25,007 nucleotides of DNA from the NCBI GenBank assembly GCA_964058845.1, contig CAXKVR010000504.1, positions 1 through 25,007 of the forward strand. Direction: 5' to 3'. This DNA comes from Carex sylvatica. Its lineage: Eukaryota; Streptophyta; Magnoliopsida; Poales; Cyperaceae. The notes below the pieces were generated by a model. It saw only the letters and a program-made list of their open reading frames with translations, was not told the DNA's origin and did not search any database. The position numbers and the translations under genes were made by a program. Shown piece by piece: positions 1 to 9,806 of this stretch (its first letter is position 1; each line of letters begins with the position of its first letter).

Positions 1-378
1 AAGTTGCTTTTTATCTGAGTTCTCAGTTGAACTGGATAAAGGTGATGTAAGGACAGAAGCTATTTAATTCAAAATAATAGTTCCACTGGAAAAATAGAAT
101 TTTGTGAGAACTGTCTTCCAAAATTTAGTACTAGCATGTGAAAAGAGGGTTCAAAGGCCATGATCTTTTGTACTTATATCTCTATTTTTTAAATGCTACT
201 AAAAATTTAAAATTCTAATGTCAAAATAAAATCATTTGATTTGATCTATATCATTTTATCAATGCACATAAAAGATTATGACTTTTTGATCATGTTTTTA
301 TTGTTATCAATAGCTTATAAATTACATTAATATGGATAAATTTTGAATGTTGAGTTTTCAAATGCATTGATTCATATA
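1..378. other. AT-rich intergenic DNA, no gene
   Basis: I see no coding region here. From about 174 onward it is a copy of a dispersed AT-rich repeat (annotated separately). Positions 1-173 hold nothing I can recognise. Confidence 0.5.
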
Positions 379-387
379 AAAATAAAA
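174..387. repeat. Dispersed AT-rich repeat, copy A
   Basis: This stretch resembles positions 4180-4395 in the same orientation. Shared landmarks in the same order are TATATCT, ATGTCAAAATAAAAT, TATCATTTT, ATGCAC, TTGACTTT/GACTTTTT, TTATCAATAG/GATATCAAGAG and TTATAA, ending near TCATATAAA. It is diverged, so it is an old repeat. The MULE-like element at 388-1063 is inserted at its 3' edge, and the AAAATAAAATTGA-like sequence continues on the far side of that insertion. Confidence 0.55.
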
Positions 388-1063
388 GGAAAAATTGTGT
401 CCCTGCCTCTTCTCTTCTCTTTCACGCAATCCCTGCCTCTTCTCTTCTCTTTCATGCGATCCCTGCCTCCTCTCTTCAAAATGGAAAGGTTGAAACAATT
501 GAATTCATGTAGTGTCTCTTTGGGGCAATTTATCAAGCACCTTGTGCACGAAAGTAGGAGGCGGAATTAGGAGTGCTGCTAGGGTTCGTGATTTGAGTTG
601 CAGAGAACAATCCGAACTGAGGCAAAAAAAACTCTCTACTGAAAGAAAGAACCATAATGGACCTTTGCTGCGATGGAAGAGAAGAAGCACAGGATGAGAA
701 AGAGAAGAAAAGAAAAAGCAAAATTAAGAGAGAAGCACGTGAGATTGAACCTTTGCTGCGACGGACTTGAGATGAGACAGCTACACTCCTTTGCTGTGAT
801 GAGAAAGAGAGGCATGGGATGAGGAGAAGCACTGGAGATTGAGAGAGAAGTAGAAGCACGGGATTGAGAGAGGCTAGGGTTCTAATTTGTGAGAAGAGTA
901 TTATTGTCTTTATTATTATTATCATTTTTTTAATAGACTAATATAATATTTGCGGTAAAATTAGGAGTAAGCCAAGTTTATAATGGCATTGGTATGAATT
1001 CAAACTTTGGAGTGGTATTTTTCAAAATTAGAAGTTTTGTAGTGGCATGGACACAATTTTTCC
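388..1063. mobile_element. MULE-like non-autonomous element, 676 bp
   Basis: The element is flanked by a perfect 9-bp direct repeat, AAAATAAAA (379-387 and 1064-1072), the target duplication size of Mutator-like elements. Its ends are inverted: GGAAAAATTGTGTCC then TGCC on the left, and the complement on the right with one difference at the position before TGCC. The right arm carries TGCCACT-like motifs at 1039-1048, 1009-1018 and 980-989, about 30 bp apart. The left arm carries a related motif as 30-bp tandem repeats. The interior is purine-rich on the + strand, with three degenerate repeats beginning CCTTTGCTG (662, 748 and 788). It encodes no transposase. The right arm resembles the ends of the 17842-18785 element, so both belong to one family. 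Confidence 0.78.
401..477. repeat. 30-bp tandem repeat in MULE left arm
   Basis: Two full 30-bp units (401-430 and 431-460) and one partial unit (from 461) each begin CCCTGCCTC and run through a TCTTCTCTTCTC-like tract. Units 1 and 2 differ at only two positions (CACGCAAT versus CATGCGAT). The period matches the spacing of the TGCC motif in the opposite arm. Confidence 0.85.
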
Positions 1064-1283
1064 AAAATAAAATTGATACTTGATGATGTTTTTTATGTTT
1101 TTTTTCACATTAAATAGTTTTATTTTGGCATATAAATTTGAAAAAATATATTATTAGAAAATAAAAGATATTTGAACCCTTTTCATGTAAAATTAAATCA
1201 AGTAATTCTTCTTTGTTTAATAATTAAGTAGTACATATTGCCGTGATAAGAAAATGTACCTTTTTATAACTGTTGAGATTGTA

Positions 1284-1521
1284 ATTCAATGATACGACAA
1301 TGCATATATATTTTTATGGTCACAAGCGGTTAAGGACGAAGGAGTCATTAAGGCCAGGCAACCATATGTGAGGGGAGGTCATGGAAGTGTTTTTGTGTTT
1401 TATTAGCGGCAATTTTTGCAAGTTTAGTGGACTTAACTTGTAAATATACATTTTTTTAGTATCAATATATTATATCTGTTGGCGGCATTGCCAACCATAA
1501 AAAGAAAAACAAAACAAAACC
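1284..1521 (+). mobile_element. Possible SINE-like retroposon
   Basis: A region of about 240 bp lies between two copies of GTTGAGATTGTA (1272-1283 and 1522-1533). It ends in an A-rich tail (1498-1520, AAAAGAAAAACAAAAC-like). Flanking direct repeats of 12 bp or more plus an A-rich 3' tail are the mark of target-primed retroposition. Near the 5' end, AGCGGTTAAGG (1325-1335) resembles a tRNA-type internal promoter box, but I could not place a convincing B box. It could equally be a truncated retroposed transcript. Confidence 0.4.
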
Positions 1522-1565
1522 GTTGAGATTGTATTTGCAGTGCAATACTTCTTTGTTTAATAATT

Positions 1566-2119
1566 CTGGTTACGTGCAATAACCAATAAGCAAGAAACTT
1601 AAAAAAAGCGTAGAGTATTTTAGCTTATGTACAAACTGTTAAACATGATTTGCCCATAAATTGTGTAACTGCACAAAAGGGTATGTAATATATTTTAAAA
1701 TAACGGTACAGACTCAAACATACTGATTGTTACAAATCAAGAACTGCATTTACATTGAGGCAAGCATTTCTCATTTCTTCGTCCTATTCATGCGCAAAGA
1801 ATATGGAACTTCATGTTAAGTGGTAGAAAATATTAAAATGCACGGATTACTGCAGCTAGATCTAATGCGAGTAAAATAGTGTGCTGAGCTGCAATTAGCA
1901 TATTGAAATGATAAAGAATTTTAATACCATTATCATTTCAAGTTGTGTGCATGATAATTAATTGGGGCATCAGTGAGCACAAAGATGGCTTAAACAAGGG
2001 GCAAAACAGTCAAATACATTGAGGATGCTATTCAGAGTTCAGACCCACCCTGACTGTTACTGCACACAGTGAACTGTTGATAGACATAATCAATTGGAAC
2101 TCAGACCACAATGCCACAT
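1566..2119. other. Intergenic DNA, nothing recognised
   Basis: No open frame of note and no repeat boundary could be found. An 18-bp exact repeat, CTTCTTTGTTTAATAATT, occurs just before this stretch at 1548-1565 and also at 1208-1225. I cannot explain it. Confidence 0.4.
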
Positions 2120-2579
2120 ACACAATTAGATGATGTCATTTGGAGATGGACGAAATCAGGAACGTACACAATAAAGAGTGGTAAAGAGTGGATATCGCAG
2201 GTACAAAGATGAACCAAGGATACAGACACAAATTCACAGGATTTTGAAATTACAAATACCACTACGCATGAAGGTTTTCGCTTGGCTTGCATTACTCAAA
2301 AGACTTCCAACAATAGACAATTTGAACAAACGTGGATGGCCTATCGTCAACAGGTGTGTACTTTGCAAACAAGCGCCGGAATTGATCAATCATCTATTGG
2401 AAGATTGTCCATTCACAAAAGAACTGTACCAGTTACTGTCACTGAACATATCACTGGTAATGCCTCATACACAAACTGAACCCATCCTGGTATCACAATC
2501 ACCAAGGAGACACAGATTAAATACACTGATTGCCCAATTCATAATTTGGCAAAAGCATTGCGCAAGAACTTTCACATAA
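2120..2579 (+). pseudogene. LINE reverse-transcriptase C-terminal remnant (zf-RVT)
   Basis: This is the 3' end of a plant L1-type non-LTR retrotransposon ORF2. The frame starting near 2129 reads DDVIWRWTKSGTYTIKSG, typical of the segment before the zinc-binding domain of plant LINEs. That frame runs into a stop near 2210. The continuation is in the frame of 2178-2579, so there is a frameshift. The second part reads KLQIPLRMKVFAWLALLKRLPT, followed by a Cys-x2-Cys...His-x4-Cys pattern (CVLC then NHLLEDC), matching the reverse-transcriptase zinc-binding family (zf-RVT). The polymerase and endonuclease domains are absent. It is a dead 5'-truncated copy. Confidence 0.82.
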
Positions 2580-2956
2580 TGCCGCAAAGAAACAAGAGAC
2601 TTGAAGGAAGGGGTAATCTCTGGTAGTTGCAGTTCTACACAAGAGAACCGGATTAGAACCTGACTTGAATCTGATTAGGGCACAAAGAGCATTAATGAAG
2701 ATATCACATTTTGTTAATTTCCTCTAAATCTTATTCTACTTCTTTTATTTCATGTTTTCTTTTTCTTTTTAGGTAGGTTTTCTCATATATCTGTTTTCTT
2801 CATTTAGTTTTATGCTCAACTGGTTTGAACTCATTGTTATTTTGCTTTACTGTTACATCACTTTTGTTTTCTTGCCCTTCTAGAGAGTAACTAGGCTTGA
2901 TTCATTTCTTTGTATCAACTTTCTGTTTTTCTTGATCGAATTTTTTGGTCTTTTGG
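2580..2956 (+). other. T-rich stretch after LINE remnant
   Basis: No gene. The sequence becomes strongly T-rich from about 2700. It is probably the 3' untranslated part of the LINE copy, but I see no clear poly-A tail or target duplication, so its end is not defined. Confidence 0.35.
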
Positions 2957-3416
2957 ATCCCCCATGTACCTGAGGCGCAGGGCAGAACTAAAAAATTTAA
3001 TTAGGAGGCTGAAATTAAAATGTATAATTATTAATTTGTAGTTAGTTGGATACTGGGATTTGAACCGAATACTTTCTATGATAAAATAGTCTTTAATTAC
3101 TCGACTACAAGCATATATCTAACATTTTATGAGAGGAGTTGAACTGTGTAAAAACTTCAATAAATAAAAAATCAATTAAATTTCAACACATGTGATTAAA
3201 AATTTCAAAATCCATGAGGTGGCTTAGCACCCTGGACTTAGTATAGATCCATCTCTGCTAAGGTGCGATTAGTAAATCTGGACCGTTCTTTTAACCTGGC
3301 ACAAATCTCAAAACAAATACCCTGTAGTTTTCATAGACACCAGATTGAGTTTGGTTCGGCTGGGATTAATCTGGACCTTCCGTTTATATATATTGCACCT
3401 CAGGTACATGGAGGAT
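2957..3416. repeat. Inverted 23-bp arms around a hAT-like insertion
   Basis: Positions 2957-2979 and the complement of 3394-3416 agree at 21 of 23 bases; the shared core is CCATGTACCTGAGG. The arms face each other across about 410 bp, of which 280 bp is the hAT-like element at 2978-3257. Without that insertion the arms would bound only about 180 bp. They may be the ends of a small fold-back element, or two oppositely placed copies of the same repeat end. Confidence 0.45.
2978..3257. mobile_element. hAT-like non-autonomous element (degenerate)
   Basis: The 280-bp segment begins CAGGGCAGAAC and ends with the complement of CAGAGATGGATC, both hAT-like CAG-type termini. The flanking 8-mers CTGAGGCG (2970-2977) and CTAAGGTG (3258-3265) match at 6 of 8 positions, consistent with an aged 8-bp hAT target duplication. 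On the - strand the interior also contains GGTTCAAATCC (3056-3066) and TGTAGTCGAG (3100-3109), which look like tRNA-type B and A boxes. A SINE origin is therefore a competing explanation. Confidence 0.42.
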
Positions 3417-3461
3417 ACGATCTTTCTTTGCTAAGCAACTAGTTCTGTTTACAATTGGGTT

Positions 3462-3849
3462 GAGTGAGTCTATGGTATACATATCACGGGTTAGTTTGTA
3501 ATACGAATTAATATTTTTGTTTTCAAAATTCTAACAATTGATCTGAACTGTTCAACATAATCTCCATATAAATATGTACTTGCAAAACAAATATTATATA
3601 TATATATATATATATTTTTACTATTTTTTTAGATAGGTAGAAAATAACTTGATATGAAAATTATGAACCATTTAAAAATAGTGATTTTCAACATATCTTT
3701 AAAAATAGTAAAAAAATTCGGTCTGCAAGTACATATACATATGAAAATCATGTTGAATGATTCAGATCGAGCGTTAGAATTTTGAAAATAAAAATATCAA
3801 TTTGTATTACGGACCAAATTGTAATATGCAAAGTATCATAGACTCACTC
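3462..3849. mobile_element. Fold-back MULE-type MITE, 388 bp
   Basis: The element starts GAGTGAGTCTATG and ends with the exact complement. A perfect 9-bp target duplication, AATTGGGTT, flanks it (3453-3461 and 3850-3858). Most of its length is one long imperfect palindrome: the two arms share TTTTCAAAATTCTAAC, GATCTGAA and GTACTTGCA in mirror order, meeting near 3655. It encodes nothing. The 9-bp duplication points to Mutator-type transposition. The element at 19720-20126 has the same plan and similar arm sequence. Confidence 0.8.
3595..3615. repeat. (TA)n microsatellite
   Basis: About ten TA units lie inside the left arm of the fold-back element. They are not matched in the right arm, so they probably expanded after insertion. 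Confidence 0.9.
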
Positions 3850-4179
3850 AATTGGGTTTATTTGTTTTTTTTTTCCGAGAATTTCATGTATCCTTCAAAA
3901 ACATCAAAATTAGGTATTTTTCTGTCTAAAATTCATATATCTTATTTATCCTTCTAAACTTTAAAAACTCACAAATTAATCTATTTTTATTGTCTTTTCT
4001 ATTAAAACTTATTTTAAATTTTTATAATATCCATTTTATTCTTTATTTTAAAACTTTTTTTTTTCATTATATTTTTACGCTTGATTTTTATTCTTTTATT
4101 TAAGAAATATAAGTTTTTGAAGTAGAACTAGTTTCACTCATTTATAGGATTCAAAATATCTAAATTTTGATTCGTTCAT

Positions 4180-4395
4180 TATATCTGTATTTTTAAACTT
4201 TAATAGCTTAAAATTAAAACTTAGATGTCAAAATAAAATAAAATTATTAGATATGATTTTTATCATTTTTCTATGCACGTAGATAAAAATTACAGCATTT
4301 TGACTTTGTATTGATTGATATCAAGAGTTTATAATAGAGATATAGGAAAAACATTTAAAAAAAAAATCGACTCATATAAAATTAAAATTGAAAAA
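4180..4395. repeat. Dispersed AT-rich repeat, copy B
   Basis: This is the partner of the repeat at 174-387, in the same orientation, with landmarks such as ATGTCAAAATAAAAT and ATGCAC in the same order. The following 120 bp (to about 4515) is very A-rich and may belong to the same repeat. I could not find termini. Confidence 0.55.
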
Positions 4396-6039
4396 AAAAA
4401 TTATAAAATTTAGAAAAAAATAATATAAATCCTATCTACATTTTATTTTGAAGTATCAATTTTTATTTTTATTTTAACAAAAAAAAGTTAAAAAAATAAA
4501 AATAAAAAATAAAAAATCTATAATCCCCTCACTTTTATCAAAACGTGTTTTTCATCTTTTCGAGGTGCGGTCCCAAACGCTTGAATTTGGGAGATAGCAT
4601 TGGATCTACTTTTAGATTTGTTCAATTAGCTCTATCACCGTACGATTAACATTAAGTTCTATGCGCACGGAAATTGATAAAAACTCATACGAATTTTAAT
4701 ACGGATCGCACGAATATTGATGCAATTGAATGGCCAGATCACCCATCAAACCAAAGTAGGTCCAATGGGCATCAGACCTACTCCGAAGTGTGAATGAGAA
4801 TTGGTGGCACACTGCAGTTGTGGTTGAGGGTATGTGAGCTGAATCGGTACAAAAGAGATTTTACTTTATTGTGGAAAGTACAAAAGTCGACGCAAAGAAG
4901 TTCATAGTCCTTTCGCGGAGCAGAGGTAACCCACATGGACCACACCTATTTTTGTATTTCACAAAGCAGGACCATGAATAAATGCTTCGAGTACTAAACA
5001 TATCTATCATCTAAATGCTGACAATATATTTCTCTCAATTATTTGAAAGGAATTTTTGCTAAACATTTCTCGTATTATTTTGATATATACAAAATTCCAA
5101 ACTCAACCGAGTTCTAAAATTCCAAACATTTCTTGTATTTTTTATTTCTCTGATAAATAATATTTTATTTTTTCTTCTTACACTGCACAGTATTCCAATG
5201 TAGTCAATAAAAATGCCCATGTTTATCATCCAATCATAATCATATTTTTCTCTTACAATTACATTACAGATTTACAATATAAGCATTCATTAATTTTGTT
5301 TTATTTTGACAGTAATTTATCCAAGTCAAAAGTCATCAAAATTTGAAATTCAATTGATACACGATCGGGAAGTAAAACATTAACGGTTCATTATGATATC
5401 ATAACCGTGTGTTGATTTATCTATTATTTTTTGTACGCGACCAACTGTGATTATACTTACTTTATTTGTATGCATTATATTTAATTTATAAATGAATATA
5501 TCATTTTTTTAATATGGATAAACATCAACCGTCTATATATATTTTTGTTTGATACTTAATATTTTCAATTTTAATAAAAAATATAATCATGACGAACTAT
5601 AAAAAAAATTAAGTATTATATACTTCCTCCTTAATTAAAACGCCTCAGTTTGAAAATGGTAGATATAAAATTAAGGTGTACATATATGTGGCTGTTAATT
5701 TGCTTCAAGCAATGTTCCTAAAACGAACTAAACAATATCCAACGCCACCTGTCCAGAATCCGAATTCCTGTGGCTTCACGAATAGCTTACAAAAGATGTC
5801 GCGGGTTTATATCAAGCTTCAAATACCGAACAAGGTGTCACTTTCGCATCCCAAATCCCTCACATGATCAACACCAATCACTACACAATTACTACCAAAG
5901 ACAATCTCGATTGCTTGTCACTTCCTCTGTTCCTCATCTCATATCATATCATTTTTTTTTGGTGTGAAACTATCACTCCTTCTCCAACTACTGAAATAAA
6001 GATTGAAACGAGGATAGAGACAGAGACAGATAGGTTTAA
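4396..6039. other. Intergenic DNA upstream of the ankyrin gene
   Basis: No coding region is supported. Positions 4396-4515 are A-rich and 5000-5640 AT-rich. The last few hundred bases must include the promoter and 5' UTR of the ankyrin gene. A purine-rich leader (6000-6039) directly precedes its ATG. I could not assign a TATA box or transcription start with confidence. Confidence 0.45.
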
Positions 6040-8628
6040 ATGGATCTACGGCTCCACCAGGCCTTCTTCTCCGCCATCCGATCGGGCGACGTGAAAGCCG
6101 TGCGAGAGGTCGTCGACAGCGCCGATGGCTCGGCTTCTCTAGCGGGGGCGCAGGCGGAGGGAGGCGAGACAGCGCTATACATAGCAGCGGAGGGAAACAT
6201 GGAGGAGCTGTTTTGGTATCTCCTACCGTTATATACTCTTGAAACCGCGACCATCCGATCGCGCCTTGATTTGGATGCCTTCCACGTGGCAGCAAAGTAT
6301 GGCCACACTGGTAATTTTGCAGCTTTTTTTTTCATCTATTCTGTCGTTTATTTATTTATTTTATTCTAAAATCTTTTGTGGTGGATGGGTATTGTTTTTG
6401 GAGATATAATTAATTGTGGGTCTAATCTGGCAAAAAAATGGTTCAATTTTTGGCACTTTTGTTGTATCCGTCTTAATTAACATGTAGAGAATTTTTTACA
6501 GCGCAATTTTTTGCAACACAAATCTTAATATGGGTTGTTGAAAACTGAAATCAGTTGTACCAATATGGAGTTTTTGAAAACTGAAATCAATTATACTTTC
6601 TGATCACTTCAAGGGTTCTTATCAGCACCTAATTAAGTCAACAAAATGAGAAGAGTAGTTCGTGAAGTCAAACATTATTTTCTGAGATTATTCAAGTCAA
6701 GATCCTGAAGGCATTTTGTCTGTCAAAACTCAAAAATTTATTTATGAAGATAACAAAACAAACCAAACACACTATTATGACGACTCTTCTTGTTAACTTT
6801 TTTGCCTTTTCAGGAATTGTGAAAGAATTTCTGAATAAATGGCCTGAGACGTGCAAAGTTTGTGACTCATCAAACACCAGCCCTCTCTACTCTGCCGCAG
6901 CAAAGGATCACCTGGACATAGTCAATGCTATCCTTGACATCAACCAATCATATGCAAGAATAGTTCGCAAGAATGGCAAAACTGCTCTGCACAATGCCTC
7001 GCGGATCGGGCTCTATCGGATTGTAAAGACCCTAGTTCAACGGGACCCAGCAGTGGTTGCCATCATTGACAAGAAGGGGCAGAGTGCGCTTCACATGGCT
7101 GTAAAGGGAAAGAATCCTGATGTGGTGGAGGAACTGCTGATGGCTGATGTGTCAATATTAAACTTGTGTGACAAGAAAGGAAACACTGCTCTTCACATTG
7201 CCACGAGAAAATGGCGGCCCCAGGTATGCATATGTGTTTAAATTGAAGAAAGGTTTACAAATACCATTCAAACATCTGACTCATACGCATGCTAAGGATT
7301 AAATTGTATAAGATATGAAGTATACCGGGCATGTTAATGAACATGATTATTTCAATAAATAATATGCTGGCCCCTACGAATGTTTTGGAATTCGTAAGAC
7401 ATGGAAAAAATTGATAATTTGGTAATTCATATTCCCTAATTTTCTGAATGACAAAGTAACAATAGACTCAAGAACTATTATGTTACCTGTTGCATCTCTC
7501 AAGCTGTTATCAGATATGAAGTAGATCTGTTAAACACATTACTGAAACAAACATTGATTCATTATTAGTTCTCGACGGCTTCAGTTTCAGTTTCAGATTT
7601 AATAAATTAAGAAACCGAAATATCTCATCTTGTTGTAGCAATGGAAAGCTTTTTAACAGCTTATTAATTACATTTTTTAGAGATTTCTTTGAATTTGCAT
7701 GCCTTAGTTCCTAGTAAGTTCTAAACGATAAATCTATAAAAGACCTAATTCCTTGCACTTCTCCCAGATGGTACAGCTCTTACTCACCTACGAGTCCACT
7801 GAGGTGAATGCCATCAATAACCATAAAGAAACTGCACTTGACCTGGCCGAGAAAATCCCATATGGTGAATCTCAAAAAGAAATCACCGAAAGCCTCTTGG
7901 AGCACGGTGCAAGGAAAGCCTGTCATGTGGGGAAGGTTGACATGAACTCCGAGCTGCGTCGAACTGTCAGCGACATAAAGCACAATGTGCAGGAGCAACT
8001 CATTCAGAATGCAAAAACAAGCAAGCGGGTCAGCGGCATAAAAAAGGAGCTGAGGAAACTCCACCGAGAGGCGGTGCAAAATACCATCAATTCGGTCACC
8101 TTGGTGGCAGTTTTGATTGCTTCCATAGCTTTCATGGCAATTTTCAATCTGCCTGGTCAGTATTCTCAAACGGGGAAGGCACTCATAGCTGATCGTATTG
8201 GGTTTCGGGCCTTTTGCTTGTTGAATGCAACTGCATTGTTTATTTCTCTTGCGGTTGTGGTGGCGCAGATCACTCTTGTTGCATGGGAAACTGGTGCACA
8301 AAAATTGGTTATAAGTATCGTGAATAAGCTGATGTGGTCAGCGTGTTTAAGCACATGTGGTGCGTTCCTGTCTCTGGCATATGTTGTGGTGGGGAAAGAG
8401 CAGTGGATGGCTATTGCCATCACAGCAGTCGGTGGGCCCATCATGGCGGCTACTCTGTTAATTTTGGGCTATTTGGTGCTGAGACAGAGGTTCAAATTTG
8501 GGGAAGATAAAGAGAGGCGCATTAAAAGAGCAAGCGGGAGCAAATCATTCTCTTGGTCTCTTCACTCGGATCACATTTCGGACATAGATGCATTTTCAGA
8601 TAATGACAAGAAGATTTATGCGCTTTAG
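6040..8628 (+). CDS. Ankyrin-repeat/PGG-domain membrane protein, ITN1-like
   Basis: Joined from three exons: 6040-6310, 6814-7223 and 7768-8628. Introns start GT and end AG, and the joins keep frame, giving 513 aa. About six ankyrin repeats occupy residues 41-260; NGKTALHNASRIG and KKGNTALHIATRK are the clearest. A basic linker (RRTVSDIKHNVQ, RVSGIKKELRKLHREAVQNT) leads into a PGG domain with NLPGQY at about 354-359. Four hydrophobic segments follow or overlap it at roughly 336-353, 374-398, 413-433 and 441-464. This order is diagnostic of the plant ITN1/ACD6-like group, and the PGG wording is closest to the ITN1 branch. ITN1 is a plasma-membrane protein affecting salt and ABA responses. The length is slightly below the roughly 540-600 aa usual for the branch. 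The shortfall lies in a short N-terminal leader and one compact early repeat (EELFWYLLPLYTLE). No frame break is seen. The exact orthologue cannot be told by eye. Confidence 0.92.
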
Positions 8629-9199
8629 TTAACTTCTTTTAAATATGGCACGGTTGTTTTATCTTGTACATAAGCATGTTAGGCTGTAAATTTGAACGAA
8701 TATGGTGTTTCCCTGAATTGGGAAATGCAAATGGGAACACCTCGGAATTTTACCATTCGCCATGTGTTAATAACTTAATAGAGTGAGATTAGTACGAGGG
8801 AGAATCTAAGGGGTATTTTTTTTGGACTTTTGACTGTGATTCCAGTCTTTGGGTGCTTAATCTGTTAATCATCTCATGGTGCGATATGCACTAAACTAAA
8901 GACTCTTAATAGATGTTTGTGCAAACTTAGGGGAGTGGTATTTATATCATCCGCGTGTTATAATATCTTTATTTGAATGCATCACATAGGCAATGCGGTT
9001 AATGTCAAAATTGCGTAGGCCGACCCTACTGTGGCTGTGAACCGTTTTTTATAACTGACTGAACTTGCCTTGGTTGGTTTCCGGGAAGAGGCTTTGTTGA
9101 AAACATTTGTAGGGTATTTGTGTGACCAGTATTTTATACGTGTTAATTGAAATGTTTTTTTTTTCTTAATTAGAATATCTGATCGCATTTTAACTTCTC
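8629..9199. other. Intergenic DNA after the ankyrin gene
   Basis: This includes the 3' UTR of the ankyrin gene. I see no further gene and no clear poly-A signal that I would assign. Confidence 0.4.
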
Positions 9200-9420
9200 T
9201 TTTTTTACATATTAATAACTGATAACAACATAAACCGAGTCTCCAACTAAAAACATAACAGAAAGTGTCTTTAACAGATTATTTGTAAATAGCTTGTCTT
9301 ACATCTCTTGTATTCTCTTCTATAAATACATCTACTGTAAATGTAAACATTGTGATAATACCAATGTTCATTATACTGAAATCTATCTTCGTCATATTAT
9401 TTATCTATTGTTATTAATCG
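9200..9420 (+). mobile_element. Possible Copia-type LTR remnant
   Basis: The stretch contains a TTGTATTCTC...TCTATAAATAC box (around 9308-9330), followed by TGTAAATGTAAACATTGTG and a run of ATAC/ATTATACTG words. This layout of TATA box then short leader is very like the promoter end of plant Copia LTRs. I could not find matching TG/CA termini or a target duplication, so the boundaries are a guess. Confidence 0.3.
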
Positions 9421-9806
9421 CCATAATAACCAAACCAGAGTCGTCACCTAGCCTTTTTCCTTTTTGTGAATGATTTTCTTAATTAATTAAAAAAAAAAAA
9501 GATTTAACGACAATTGATTTCTTGACAAGTGGTCGTCCCTACTTTCTCAGCACGCAACAAACCGACTCAAACGAAACCGCCTCGGCGGCGCCAGTCAAAC
9601 CGATCCACTAGTCGCTTCCCTCCTCTCCACGTTTGCTTCGCTTTTTATGACCTCGCCCGCACATTCTGGCATTTACCTCCATCTTCCCCATTTGTATTAA
9701 TTTTTAAATCCGCACTCTCCTGAAAGCAACGATAGAGGAACAACCTCTTTTCCTCCTCCACTCACCCGCAATTGCGTCTCCGGCCTCGCTGGAACGACCA
9801 ATCGCT

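Noticed and set aside
533..925. Open frame of 130 codons on the - strand
   Set aside because: It is low-complexity Ser/Leu sequence produced by the purine-rich interior of the MULE-like element, with no domain or splice context.
3056..3109. tRNA gene on the - strand
   Set aside because: Box-like words exist but no acceptor stem or cloverleaf can be drawn. At most it is tRNA-derived repeat sequence.
5377..5408. Palindrome around GATATC as an operator or transposon end
   Set aside because: The symmetry is imperfect, no second copy was found and no flanking duplication exists.
5676..6094. Short open frames just before the ankyrin start
   Set aside because: They overlap each other in different frames, show no family likeness and fall in the expected promoter and leader.
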